Source of the DNA: Eucommia ulmoides
Taxonomy: Eukaryota > Streptophyta > Magnoliopsida > Garryales > Eucommiaceae
Direction of reading: 5' to 3'
Assembly (NCBI GenBank): GCA_016647705.1
Contig: CM028335.1
Location: forward strand, 1,178,001 to 1,242,000
DNA: 64,000 bases
Positions 21,353 to 32,900 of this stretch are shown piece after piece. Numbering within the stretch: the first letter of the stretch is position 1; the number at the start of each line of letters is the position of its first letter. Under the pieces are notes generated by a model. The model saw nothing but the letters and a program-made list of their open reading frames with translations, was not told the origin of the DNA and ran no database searches. The translations under genes were made by a program, and so were the position numbers.

Positions 21353-21701
21353 TTATAATATTAAAACAGATTTCTCTTTGTTTTTTTAGATCTTTTTATT
21401 GTAAGCGTATATAAGTTATTTTCTGCATTGTTTATTCACATAATAAATCCTATGTTATTCATAAATCTTCACAAATATTCAGTTGTTTCTGCATTCTTGT
21501 CTTATTTAAAAGAGATTGCTAAAAGATTTTGAGCCGTTTAACCACTTGGACAATAATAAATAAGACTTAAGAGTATAGGGGACAACTCTCTCATTTTGAC
21601 TTATACCAAAATTGTTTCTTATTATTTTTATAATACTTTACACACTCTTTTTTTATATTTTATTGATATAAATATCTTTGTAACATATTTTTTCTTAATA
21701 T

Positions 21702-21853
21702 GTGAACTTTGAGTTCAAGGTTGCTTCATTGTGATCTTGAGGTCTAGTGTTTAAATTTTAGAAATAATCTCTCTGAGTACAGAAGTAAGGTTGCGTACAT
21801 CTGATCCTCCTTAGACTACGCAATGACGTGAATCTTCGTGCATTAGTGGCCCT
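21702..21853 (+). mobile_element. Au-type SINE (copy 1)
   Basis: tRNA-like head 'ggttgcttcattgtgatc' with a degenerate box B (gtctagtgtttaaat), then 'agaaataatctctctg', 'aaggttgcgtacatctgatcc' and the end 'cttcgtgcattagtggcccttt'. This order (fused tRNA head, glycine-like box B, gcgtacat, cgtgca..gg.tgccctt) is the layout of the angiosperm Au SINE. Confidence 0.7.
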
Positions 21854-22108
21854 TTATGAGAGTTTTCTATTTGATATTTTTTGCTTTTGTTTAGTAATTT
21901 TTTATTTTATTTATTTTTATGTATGGTGTTTATAGAAAATTAAAAGTGAAAAAGTAGAAAACAAAAAAACAAAAATAAAACTTTAAATTTAAAAATTAAC
22001 TTTTTTTTGGTTTTTGTTTTATTTTATTTTTTAAATTCATTTTTATTCTTCAAATTCTATTTTTTAATTTTTTTGTTGTTTTTTATTTTTTGCATTTTTG
22101 ATTCTTGA

Positions 22109-22258
22109 TTATTACCTTGGTACAATGGTAAGATTGTTTTATTGTAATATAGAGAACTCAAGTTCAAATCTTGGAAACAATCTCTTAGTAAATATGTACA
22201 TTTGACCCTCTCAAGATCTTGCAATGACGGGAGTCTTCGTGTACTGGGTTGCCCTTTG
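22109..22258 (+). mobile_element. Au-type SINE (copy 2)
   Basis: Head 'attaccttggtacaatggtaag', box B 'caagttcaaatcttgg', 'aaacaatctctta', then 'gcaatgacgggagtcttcgt' and the terminal 'gtactgggttgccctttg'. Better preserved than the copy 400 bp upstream, and in the same orientation. Confidence 0.75.
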
Positions 22259-24009
22259 ATTATTACTTTCGATCATTTTTAATTTTCTATGATTGGCATA
22301 AAAAAAAAACATGAAATAAAAAATACAGAGTAAAAATTAAAAAAATAATAAAAAATATAAAATAAGAGAGACAACGAGAGAATAGAAAAAAATAATAATA
22401 ATAATAATAAAAAAAAATAAAAAATTGTAAGGGTCGTTTTGTCATTAAAATGTAATAGAGTTGTTTTAGTTCAGATATTATAAAAATGACAGAGAGTGTT
22501 TTTGGTATTTATAGAAATGATTGGAAGTCTTGACGAGTTTAAAACTCGAATCTATAGCTATGACTTTGTACCCGTTATTTGACAATTTTTTTTTTAAGAT
22601 TTGGGTTTCGTGGGGTGTGTGATTTCTTTAATTAATTAATTAATTTTTTTTTTTTATTTTTTATTTTTCTTTATGTTGAAAACTGAAGGTATTTATTAAT
22701 GTCTTAGGCCATCAATCATAATCAGCAGGTGAGCATCTGATTATTGTATTCACGCGTGAGCATGATGACAAGGTGATGTTTACAAAATGGTTTATTTAGA
22801 ATTGATTTTACGACACTGAACCTGACTGCGGAGATGACGTTTGATCGTTTATTATTGTGTAAATAGATTTATGTAGCCGATTCTAGATAAGTGGGATAAA
22901 GATTTAGTTGTTGTTGTTGTTTTTACCCTAAATCTCCAATAAAGTATAGTGAAACCATTTGAGTAATCATACCCGTCAGAAAAAATAATTTAATTATAAC
23001 AATGAAGAACACGAATTTAAAAAAATGCGAAAATATTTATGTTCTACACAGGAAAAGATTTATAATGTCTATGTATGTTCTATAGAGGAAATAATTTATA
23101 ATGCCGCAATCAATTGATAATCCAAAATGGTTCACGAAAGTGACCAATATAAAAGAACAAAATAATAATACTAAGCAATAAATTGAATTGTGAAACCTTT
23201 GAAATCGCAAATAAGGACATAAGTAAGGTTATCAAATAACGCATGAAGACAAAAACAACAACGAATTATAAATTTGCTATTCGAATGTGCGAAATTACCA
23301 TTATTTCTCTTTGGTCCATATAATTGCAATTTGAATATATAATACCTTGAAGTTCGGTAATCATCTCACTTTAGTCTAAATTAATAATTTCATTATAATT
23401 TTAGATCACAAACAGACGATTGTCTTGTACTTAACTATTTTAAGAGGACTTTATGGACATTTTAAACCTCTTCATTTCCTCTATTAATTTTCTAAAAAAA
23501 CAACTATATATATGCCGTATGTATATTTCTAAGTATTTGGGAGGGAAGAACAATGAGAGTGAATAAATCCTTTTAAAAATAGTTAGTGTGTCAAATGTTA
23601 GGGATATTTTGGTCAAAGTTCATGGATATAAAGTGTCAAAACCCCTTTATATATAAAGTCATTTAATATATAGATTATTTCGGAAAACTTCACAAATTCG
23701 ATATGAGATTCTTACACCTATTTTGTGCGTGATGCGATCAAACAACTTCTCAAAGCTAGCTCTAATATCATGTTAGGAGGTTCCGATTTAAAATCATATG
23801 GTTTCAGGAGAATAACTCCTTCACATGTAGATTACTATGAAAAATCTCATAATCAAATTCGATGTGTAATTCTAATCATCCAAATATAAAATAAATATTG
23901 TATAGAACATCTAAATTTAGGATTCTAGTTTTAAAAAAATGTGAAATTATAAAGATTTGCAGTTCGAGCATTTAAACTTAAGGAAATGCTCTCTATATAT
24001 ATCTCAAAG
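22259..24009. other. AT-rich intergenic sequence with MITE and TRIM-B fragments
   Basis: Includes simple tracts (aat repeats near 22391) and a partial 'cactttggtcc' MITE at about 23295-23645. A TRIM-B-like fragment spans about 23695-23870 ('tctaatatcatgttaggagg', 'agaataactccttcacatg'). No gene seen. Confidence 0.5.
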
Positions 24010-24356
24010 TGTTCTGGGACCTCTCTCAACCCCAAAAACTAGTTCATGAGGTGAGATTTTTTCTCGCAGTTATAACTTGATCAACAACTCCTTCAATATC
24101 TGATGTGAGATAAACTCAACAATTTCTTCGTTACACATCGGGGCTTTGGATCGGCTAACCCTTGACCAATTTCTCCTTCTAATTCTTTGGGTATTGGATA
24201 AGAGATTTTTGTAACCTTGGTTCTGATGCTAGTGTAGGATAATTTTAGGCCTCTCTCAATTTTCAAAACTAGCTCATGAGGTCACGTTTTCTCTCACACT
24301 TATAACTTAACTACCAACCATTTTCACATCCGATCTAACCCGGGATAAACCTAACA
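24010..24356 (-). mobile_element. TRIM-C element
   Basis: Two LTR-like copies (24010-24121 and 24233-24356) share 'ggcctctctcaa', 'aactagctcatgaggt', 'ctcacacttataactt' and end 'aa.ctaaca'. Between them lies the TRIM-C interior with 'acatcggggctttggatcggctaaccc' and 'aaccttggttctgatgct', whose complement resembles the usual PBS (gcatcagaacc). Non-coding. Confidence 0.75.
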
Positions 24357-24621
24357 TAAGCTCCATAATAAAATAAAAAATATTTGATTCATAAATCATT
24401 TATCTATGATTTTGTCTTAGATTATACAAATATATGCAGGGGTATGATTTAGTTAGAATTTTTTTTTTCAATAGTTAAAGGTCAAGAATTATGCAAATGG
24501 GTGACTTGGGAGTTTGAAGATGATGAGCTAGATTGGAGAGAGATACGATAAAGATGATCCATGAGAAAATCTCTCCTTGGAAAATATATTTTTCAGGAAA
24601 ACATGAGATTTAAGTAAGGGA

Positions 24622-25122
24622 GGTGGCGTTTGGTTAGTGTTTCCACTTTTCTGAACCCGACTGAAATGGGTTGGGTTGAGAATTTTGGGAACAGAATTAT
24701 GTTTGGTAACGACAATTTTTATTTTGTGCTGAGAACAGAATGTGTTTGGTAACGATTTTATCCTAAAATTATTTTTTTTTTTAATTTTTTTTTTGTTTGG
24801 TGGCGGCGGAGGTGGCCAGCGACAGTCGCCGGAGGTGGACGCCGACGGCGCGGACGGTCGCCTGAGGTGTCCGGTGGCAACGGAAGGTCGCCGGACGGCG
24901 GCGGCGGCCGCCGGCGATGGTCGCCGGACGGTGGCCGGCGGCGGCAGACGGCGGGTAGTGGTGTTGGTCGGCCGGCAGATGAAGTCGGAAGTTGAGAACT
25001 TTGGGTTGAGTTTTTTAGATACAAAAAGAAACAATTTTTTTTTTGTTTTTGGTTTCTTTAAGATTTTGAGAATCAATTCTTATTTTTTGGGTTTGGTTGG
25101 GAACACTAACCAAACGGGGCCG
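24622..25122. mobile_element. MITE with GC-rich core (copy 2)
   Basis: Terminal inverted repeat aggtggcgtttggttagtgt at the left and acactaaccaaacggggcc at the right. The core at about 24800-24960 is an almost pure run of GCC/CGG phrases (gtcgccggacg, ggcggcggcc) bordered by T-rich and A-rich arms. The arginine/proline frames across it have no protein-like character. Confidence 0.8.
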
Positions 25123-25627
25123 TAGTGTTCTATACAATATTTTATATTTGGATTGATAGTAGGATACTATCTTTATGTCGGCTACCACCATCCTGTCGAC
25201 TCCCTATTAACCACCATAAGAACAAAGTTGAAATTCAACGTGTTTCTTGTTTCTGTTCTCATAAATTAAAAAAAAAAAATCGGGACAATGGTCGTTACCA
25301 AATATGTTTCTATTTTCGGAATACCTCAAAATGAAACAGAAACTCCATCCCATCCATCCCATCTTGAGATTTGAAAAATATGGTGAGATGTTGTAGAGCT
25401 AAGACAACATCGGCGAAGTTGCCAATTTACGATGGCGTTTGCCATTCGTAGTAAAGAGAAGAAAAAGAAAATTATATTTTTGTACCATTAAATTTATTAT
25501 AATTGTCTAAATCATCGCAGTGAGATCGTTTGTGCCTGTAGTGACAAAATCGCCCAACATAACCAAAATTAAATCTTTTGCATGTGCATATTTCCATCCA
25601 TATTTTAACAAAACGTTAACAATTGAA
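25123..25627. other. 3' flank of P450-2
   Basis: 25260-25375 carries 'ggacaatggtcgttaccaaa' and 'tcccatcccatc'-like phrases, an end fragment of another MITE related to the one at 58737-59255. Remainder AT-rich, no gene. Confidence 0.45.
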
Positions 25628-27855
25628 CTATCTTATAATTTCTCGTTTTCTCGGGATTGCTTTGAGCGGCACCATTTTTCTAGCCGAAAGCCCCAATTTC
25701 TCCCTCATGTCCATTTTCTCCGGCGTAACGCCCACTTCAAGCTCCCACCCGAATTCATGAAGCAAAGAGCCCAGCACAAGGTGAAGCATGCGATGAGCGA
25801 GCGGAACACCCGCACACATCCTTCGCCCTGCACCGAACGGTATCAACTCGAAATGCTGACCCTTATACTCCACATTCGACCCCAAAAACCTCTCCGGTTT
25901 AAACCTAGTGGGCTCATCCCATTGTTTTGGGTCCCTCCCGATCGCCCGCGCGTTTATAAAAATTTGCGTATTTTTAGAAATATCGTAACCCATGAACTTT
26001 GTGTCGCGAATTGCCTTTCGGGGTATGCGGAATGGGAGTGGGGGGTGTAAGCGCAGGGTTTCCTTAACGACGGCTTGGAGGTAAGGGAGATTGTCGATAT
26101 CGGTCTCTTCCATTTTGTTGTTGTGCCCTATGATGTTGGTTAGCTCTTGTTTGGCTTTTGTCATGGAGTCGGGGTTGCATAGGAGCTCCGTCATTGCCCA
26201 TTCGATTGTGCCGCTTGTCGTTTCTGTACCGGCTAGAAATATTTCCTGCATTGAAATGGTTGAAAAATTAGCAAATCTATTTGGTTTGAAATTTCAATTT
26301 TTTTTTTTAAATTACCGCACAGATCCATATTAAGGTCCAAATTACCAATCAATATCAATTGTTTTAGATTAAACCATCTAATCTCGCTGACTTAACTTTT
26401 TGAACTGTTTAGTCCTAAATTCAAAAATGTCGAAATTTCCATGACAAATAATCTTTGCGAGATTTGAAAATTCCCTTATTAAACATTTCTAAGAAAAAAA
26501 AAAAAATTTCACAAATAATAACAGAGTTTTTCTATTTTCAGTTGCATTCAAAATTGAACGTGTAAAATATGTATTCCATTTCATATTCAGTTAATATTAT
26601 ATTCAACGCCAGGAAAAAAAAAAAGAGACGTTGATTGTGTGAGACGAGGAACATGTGTATTATCATAGAGAACGAATGTTATGTTTAACATATACACGCA
26701 AATATAAGAGATATAATTTGATATTTCGTAGAAGAGATATACCCTATTTTTAACAAGGAGTCATGTTATATGTAACAATAATACACGAATGGAGAGATTT
26801 TGACCGTGTTAAGACATTTACACTGTTAGAGGAAACGAATGTTATGTGATTATCTTCTAAATAAGTCATTTATCTTGTCATAAATAGGACCCAAAAAACA
26901 TTAAAAAAAAAAAAAAAAAAGATTTTTTTTTTTTTTTTACCAGTATGAATATGTTGATATTGTGCTCTGATAGTTTATCTGGTTCATCCTTTCCTTTTCC
27001 CTCGAAATCAAGCAGCACATCCAGAAAGTCCTTTCTCTTCTCTACTTTTCCTTCCTCCCTCTCTTTCCTTCTCTCCCTCACAAACCCTGAAGCGATTTCC
27101 ATTGCTTTCCCTTGGTCCCTCCCCATTTTCCTCCTCAGCCCCTGTAAATCCATCCACCTCAGCCAAGGGAACAAATCCGACACATTCGGCTGCCCCGCCC
27201 ACTCCATGATCCCCGACATTGCCTCGAAAAACTCCGTCCCCACCGGCGAATCGGGTTTTGCCAGGTGGCGTGACAGCACAAGTTTCCCGAGCATGTTGAA
27301 TGACGTGAGGAACACCAATCGGGCGACGTGGACCCCGCTGCTCCCCTCGGTCGGGATCATCCACGTCATCAGCTCGTCAACGCACTCTCGCCGAATGGGG
27401 GCCGTCTCGTTGACCCTCTTGTTGGTCAGCATCTCTACGGCGCATATCCGGCGTAGGACCCGCCAGTAGGCGCCGTAGGGGGCGAGGACGAGGGAGCCGT
27501 CGTTGTAGCCGTTTAGACGCATGAGGTCGGTGATGTTGCGCTCGGCGAAGGGGAGGTCGTGGTTCTTGAAGAGCTCCGCGGCGGAGTCAGCGGTTTGGAC
27601 AACGACGGTGTTGATGGAGCCGAGTTTAAGTTGGATGATCGGGCCGTAGCGGTGTTTGAGGGCGGCTAGGGTTCGGTGTGGCATCGGGCCGAGATTGAAC
27701 ATGTGGCCGAACACCGGCCATCCTATTGGTCCAGGCGGTGATTGCCGGTGGTTACCGGAGTTCAGGCGACGGCGGAGAAGGGCAAAGGCTGGGGAGACAA
27801 TGATAATGCACCAAAGAAGGATGTTCCATACCTCATCCATTTGTGTTGAATTCAT
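25628..27855 (-). CDS. Cytochrome P450, CYP76A-like (P450-2)
   Basis: Exon 1 is 27855-26941 (305 codons) and exon 2 is 26245-25628 (205 codons plus stop), about 510 residues. The phase-0 intron of 695 bp starts ctg|gtaaaaaa and ends atgcag|gaaata. The first Met gives MNSTQMDEVW before the membrane helix; a second Met six residues on is an alternative start. Hinge PPGPIGWPVFG at about 39-49; I-helix AGTETTS at about 310-316; ETLR at about 367-370; FKPERF at about 420-425; heme loop PFGAGRRMCAG with Cys near 449. The segment before the K'-helix reads INARAIGRDP, where the relatives have Trp in place of the first Arg. The family is an ER monooxygenase of specialised metabolism; substrate unknown. 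The coding GC content is much higher than the flanks. It is the best-spaced gene of the array, with a TATA box at the normal distance. Confidence 0.95.
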
Positions 27856-27877
27856 TTTAGTAGTAGTGGCTGACTCT

Positions 27878-27886
27878 TATAAATAC
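27878..27886 (-). promoter_or_regulatory. TATA box of P450-2
   Basis: On the minus strand tatttataa lies about 25-30 bp before the first ATG, preceded by ctaatag. The short distance implies a very short 5' leader, or that translation uses the second Met. Confidence 0.55.
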
Positions 27887-27893
27887 TATTAGC

Positions 27894-28906
27894 CTAGGAA
27901 GCTAATTAATGCATGCATGTGGGATTGACTTGAAAGGAGGGTCGGATGAAAATTTATATATATATTTTTTTTTGTTGGTCTCGAAAATTGGTTAACATTT
28001 ACCGTTGATTCATCAAAGTCCACATGGGTTATTCCTACACTAATTTGGCGTCTTGGTGTACTGTTTATTATGTTCTGAGCGATTTTTGGTCAAAGTTCTA
28101 GAGTTTGCATAAATACCTGTTGGGGTGTGTCCAATAAAGATCCTCCAGCACGAGAGTAGCAGTTCATGGGAAAATAGGAGTTCAAGTCTTAAGCAAAAAA
28201 AATTCTCGTTACTTGGTGTATTTACTGTCCCTTTATTTATTGGAGAAGGGTTGGATTAGTCCTAAAAAATAAGGCCCTAAGCTCGGATTATTAGTGTAAT
28301 TCGACGCGTGGCAAAATCAAGTGGCCCGTGACATGATTAAATTTATGAGACTTGACTTTTGGTCCACCAAATGAAACTTATGGTAATAGGTGATATGGCC
28401 CACCTTTGGTGAATGCTTTGTTTGGTCAATACACATTTGTAATCGCACACCTGGACACACGTACCCGAACACTGTTGGGATTGAAAACCCACATTCAGTG
28501 CATGGGAGGGGAATGAAACCCCTCACCACTAGTGTGGGGGGAGTTGGCATTTTCCACTAAGGCCAACTCCTAATCCCACCCTTGGTGAATGTGAAGATCC
28601 TTAAGGTTGCATGGAGAGCTTGTCCAGTCCTTGCTAATCGCTTGTCGGATCCAAGCAAGGTTGTGTGCGTTGGTGATTGGAGAGGAGAGTCTGGCTCAAA
28701 CAACTCTAGTCGACTATTGGAACGTAGTTGGACAGTCTTCACGTTGTGTGATTGATCAGCAGTGACAAGTTAAATGTGGACGGCGACAAATGTCCTATTG
28801 ACATGTGGTGTTCGATCGGTTTGCATTATACGTAGTAAAATTTTATTTTTTTTATGATCTAGAGCATAATTGCATGCTTTAATGAAGGCGGTTTTGGGGG
28901 TGGGGG

Positions 28907-28938
<32 letters not shown>

Positions 28939-29099
28939 TTTCCATGAAGACAAGATCCTAATTGGAGGGAACCTCACATTGTTCGAAACATTTGATTAGA
29001 TTCGTTGGTTATAATCGAAACCCAAAGAAATGCATGTGCTTTTTCTAATACATCTTAAGTTTGTCCAAGTTCATTGCCACCTATTTTGATTTGACTTCA
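27894..29099. other. Upstream region of P450-2
   Basis: Mostly single-copy-looking sequence, with one (TA)n tract at 28914-28938. Two short minus frames within 28317-28742 contain no recognisable domain. The stretch 28300-28800 is less AT-rich than its surroundings and may be an old coding or LTR relic, but I cannot identify it. Confidence 0.4.
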
Positions 29100-29269
29100 A
29101 TACTTGGGTGGGAAAGATAACGCCAAATTATTTTGTCTAATTATCATTCTATCTTGTTTTTATTTTAAAAAATTATATTTTTATTTATTTTTACTTAATT
29201 ATTATTTTTCAAATCAAAATTTTCATCCAATTTTCTATGCAACCTATTTTAATTTTAATTTAAGGGAAA

Positions 29270-30245
29270 ATTACCTATTAATCCCAAAAAAAAATAATTA
29301 TTTACCACCTACTCCCATCGATTTTTCTTTGCACCGATTAGTCCCATCAATACATTTTTCTTACACCAATTAGTCCCATCAACACCTTTTATTGCACCAA
29401 TTAGTCCCGTTTTCAAAAATAGTGAGAATTAAGTTTACCAAAATGCCCTCTCGTGAGTTTCACATTGAGAAAGAAGGTCGTCAAACTGGTGCACCCCTGC
29501 TGTCAGCCGCTGCCGCCGGTCGCCGCCGTCATAAATTACAGTTTTCTCCCCAAACTTTATGACTTTTTGTCACTTTTTATATGTTCCAAAAAAAAAATAA
29601 AAAAATCTTGATTTTAGGATAAAATCGTTACTAAACGTAACGTAAAATAAAAGAACAATTGATGTTATATTCAACATTTACAGGTGTTGAATGTAATATC
29701 TACAAGTGTTCAATGTAATATCATATGTATTTTATTCTGCATACAAAAATAAGAAAATAATGGATATTACATTCAACATCCACAGGTGTTGAATGTTACA
29801 TTTAACATCCACATGAGGAGTATTTTGGTAAAAAAAAAATAACATAAAAAAACAAAGAAAAAACAAAACAAAACAAAACAGTTGATGTTATATTCAACAC
29901 TCACAGGTGTTGAATGTTACATTCAACATCCACGTGAGGGATATTTTGGTCAGAAAAAAATAGCATCATACAAAAAAAAACAAAAAAAAAAACAAACAAA
30001 CAATTGATGTTACATTCAACACCCACAGGTGTTGAATGTTACATTCAACATCCACATGAGGGGTATTTTGGTCAGAAAAAAATAACATAAAAAAAAAATT
30101 AATAATTTTGATGTTACATTCAACATCCATATGAGTGGTATTTTGGTCAGAAAAAGACAAAAGGACTTATTGGTGCAAAAAAAAAAGTGATGGGAGTAAT
30201 TGGTAATTTCTTTTGTACTTTGGGACTAAATGGTGCATGTCCCTT
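29270..30245. mobile_element. Non-autonomous repeat with internal minisatellite
   Basis: The left part holds 'attagtcccatcaa' three times (29337-29410) and the right part 'gtgatgggagtaattgg' (30187) with 'ttgggactaaatggtgcatgtccc', giving an inverted arrangement around a 500-bp minisatellite (29640-30160). No coding capacity. The limits are approximate and no target duplication was found. Confidence 0.5.
29640..30160. repeat. Minisatellite, roughly 110-bp unit, four to five copies
   Basis: Each unit contains 'attgatgttacattcaaca', 'cacaggtgttgaatgt', 'acattcaacatccacatgag' and 'ggtattttggtcagaaaaa' followed by an A-rich, often 'aaacaaaac' tract. Starts at about 29656, 29757, 29881, 30003 and 30109, with the first and last units incomplete. 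The core 'ggtgttgaatgt..acattcaacacc' is itself a dyad. Confidence 0.9.
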
Positions 30246-30766
30246 AATTTAATTTGTTATCATAAATTTTTTAAAATTAAATTAAAATTAAAATAAAATA
30301 ACAATTTTGTATATTTTATCCAAAAATGAATTGAAAATTTCAATTCCATCATTTTTTAAACTTATTTCATTAATTTAAATTAAAAAAAAATGTTAGTTTC
30401 TCACGTTATTTAAAGTAGAAGTAGATAAAGTACAATTTTTTAAAGTGGAAGGGGATAAAATCATAATTAAACAAAAATAACAGTTGTGTTGGTTCATTTT
30501 TTAAGTATTTTTTTAAAAAAAAATAATAACTTAGCAAAAACAATTATTTAAAAATTAAAATTATAAAAAAAAATGTTACATTTTTAAATGTATATTTAGC
30601 ATAATAATAAAATTATAAAAACATCCAATTCATTAATTAATTATTATAAACAATCAAAGACTTGTAGACTTGAGGTTATCTAATATGTCTCTCTAATGAG
30701 AGGTATAGTGTTCGAAACTCTTTCCCCAATATTGGTACTGAAAAAAAATATTATAAACAATTAAAA
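30246..30766. other. 3' flank of P450-3
   Basis: AT-rich, with low-complexity A/T tracts. A short piece near 30660-30745 ('gagaggtatagtgttcgaaac') has a box-B-like core and may be a SINE head. No gene. Confidence 0.4.
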
Positions 30767-32836
30767 TTAAATTTTATTACGTTTTTTGGGCACCGCCCTC
30801 AACGGCTCTAATTTCCTCACTGTCACCCCCATCCTCTCCCTCATATCCATTCTCTGTCCTCCCACACCCCTCTCCAACTCCCAATCAAACTCATTCAATA
30901 ACGACCCGAGTATCAAATGGAGCATCCGATGCGCCAACGGTACGCCCACACAAATCCTCCGACCCGCTCCGAACGGTATCAACTCGAAATTTTGGCCTTT
31001 GTAATCGACACCTGAATCCAAAAACCTCTCGGGTTTAAAATCCATCGGGTCGACCCAATGGGTCGGGTCTCTTCCGATCGCCCACGCGTTTATGAAAACT
31101 TGGGTGTTCTCGGGTATGTTGTAACCCATGAATTCGGTTTCGTGGATCGCCCGTCGAGGCACCAGAAACGGAATTGGCGGGTGGAGACGGAGCGTCTCTT
31201 TGACCACCGCTTGTAGGTATTTGAGGTTGTCTATGTCGGTCTCTTCAAGTTTTTTGTCGGGTTCGATTACGTTGGCGAGTTCGGTTTTGACCCGGTTCAT
31301 GGAATCCGGGTTAAGTAGGAGCTCCACCATCGCCCATTCGACAGTGCTGCTTGTCGTTTCTGAACCCGCTAAAAATACTTCCTGCAACGTTATTCTTAGT
31401 CGATTTAGTATATATTTCTAAATTTGAACAGTGACAGAATTAGAAAATTGTTCGAGGACAAGTCTATTGAATATTTCTATAAATTAGATGAGATTTATTT
31501 ATAATTTTAAGATTTTTAATTAATATATTTTAAAAATGTACGGGTAAAAATAAAAAAATTTAAAACTTCAAGCGGTCTATTGACTATTTTTGGAAATTAG
31601 TGGTGGCTTATGTATAATTTAAAGGATTTTAATTTATTTTTTTTTAAATTTAGGTACAACAGTAAATATTTTTAAAAATTTAGGGTGTTGTCGAAAATTT
31701 TACACACAAAGTTGTTACATGTAACCGTGCGTGTGCAAGGCTTCCGTTTTTTTAAAATAGGCGGGACTAAAATAAATTTTTTTTCCGTCTCTGGGACTTT
31801 TTACAAATTAAGGGTGAAATAAGAGATCTCCCACCGAATGTCCCTTAAAATTATGTGGATCAAAGTGAGATTTTGGTCAAACATAGGGGTAGAAAATGTA
31901 ATTTAAACTTACCAGTATGAAAATGTTGAGTTGATGATCGGAAATTTTATCAGGCTCGTCCTTCTCATTCCCTTCATATTCGAATAAAACCCCCAAGAAA
32001 TCCTTCTTCTTCTCCCCGGCGGCGCCGCCCGCCGTCCTCCTCTCCTTGACGAACGCCGCTGCTATCGCCAGCGCTTTCCCCAAATCCCGGTCCATCCTCC
32101 GCCGGAGCCCCTGCGGATCCAAAAACCTCATCCACGGGAACAAGTCCGCCACGTTCGGATGCCCTCCCCACTCCATCAGCCCCTCCATCGCCGTGAAAAA
32201 CTCCGACCCCTCCCTCGACTCCGGCGAAAACAGGTCCCTCGACACCACCACGTTCCCCAGCATGTTAAACGAAGCCAGGAAAGCGAATCTCGCCACGTGA
32301 ACCCCACGCTCCGATCCGTCGTTGTTGTTGGTGGTGGTGTTTTCTCTCTCTCTATCGATCCAGCTCACCATGTCGTCGACGCACTTTCGCCTCACCGACA
32401 CCGACTCGGCGATCCTCTTGTGCGTCAGCATTTCGACGGTCATCAACCGCTTCAGCACGCGCCAGTAGGTGCCGTAGGGCGCGAGTGCCAGGGACGCGCG
32501 GTCGAAGCCGTGGGAACGCATCACCTCCGTCACGGTGCGTTCGGCGAAGGAGGCGTCGTGCTTTTTGAAGAATTCGGCGGCGGCCGCCGCCGTCAGGACG
32601 ACCATCGTGTTGATCGAACCGAGTCGGAGCCAAACGACGGGGCCGTATTTTTGGCCTAGACCGGCGAGGGTCTTGTGAGGGGCGGAGCCTAGTTTGAACA
32701 AATGGCCGAACACCGGCCATCCCGGCGGTCCCGGAGGTAACTGGCGGGAGTTTTTTAGGTTTCTTCGCCGGAAAAGAAGGGCTAAAATTGGCGAAATCAC
32801 GATTGTGACCCAAAGGGAAATAACACTCAACTCCAT
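30767..32836 (-). CDS. Cytochrome P450, CYP76A-like (P450-3)
   Basis: Exon 1 is 32836-31913 (308 codons) and exon 2 is 31381-30767 (204 codons plus stop), about 512 residues. The phase-0 intron of 531 bp has donor ctg|gtaagt and acceptor gttgcag|gaagta. N-terminal anchor MELSVISLWVTIVISPILAL; hinge PPGPPGWPVFG at about 38-48; AGSETTS at about 313-319; ETLR at about 370-373; FKPERF at about 423-428; heme loop PFGAGRRICVG with Cys near 452. Exon 1 is strongly GC-rich (many CGCC codons), in contrast to P450-1, so the paralogues have drifted in base composition. It resembles P450-2 more than P450-1, for example around FILSEH/FNMLG and ELERG. Function as for the family; substrate unknown. Confidence 0.95.
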
Positions 32837-32882
32837 GCGAAGTTAAAGCTACCCCTCTCCCCTATTTTCTTTGCTCACTCCG

Positions 32883-32900
32883 ATATATATATATATATAT
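32883..32900 (-). promoter_or_regulatory. (TA)n tract as likely TATA region of P450-3
   Basis: A run of nine TA dinucleotides about 47-64 bp upstream of the ATG. It is at the expected distance for a core promoter, but also is a simple microsatellite. Confidence 0.4.

Noticed and set aside
24758-25125. Long arginine/proline-rich frames on both strands
   Set aside because: They are produced by the CGG/GCC-rich core of a MITE. The same happens at 16489-16918 and 53976-54455, and the frames are not conserved between copies.
29640-30160. CRISPR-like array
   Set aside because: The repeats are long, imperfect and include the whole unit, with no unique spacers, and this is a plant nuclear sequence; it is a minisatellite.
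32352-32813. Long frames overlapping P450-3 exon 1 on both strands
   Set aside because: Shadow frames of a GC-rich coding exon; the P450 frame has all motifs and the correct splice phase.
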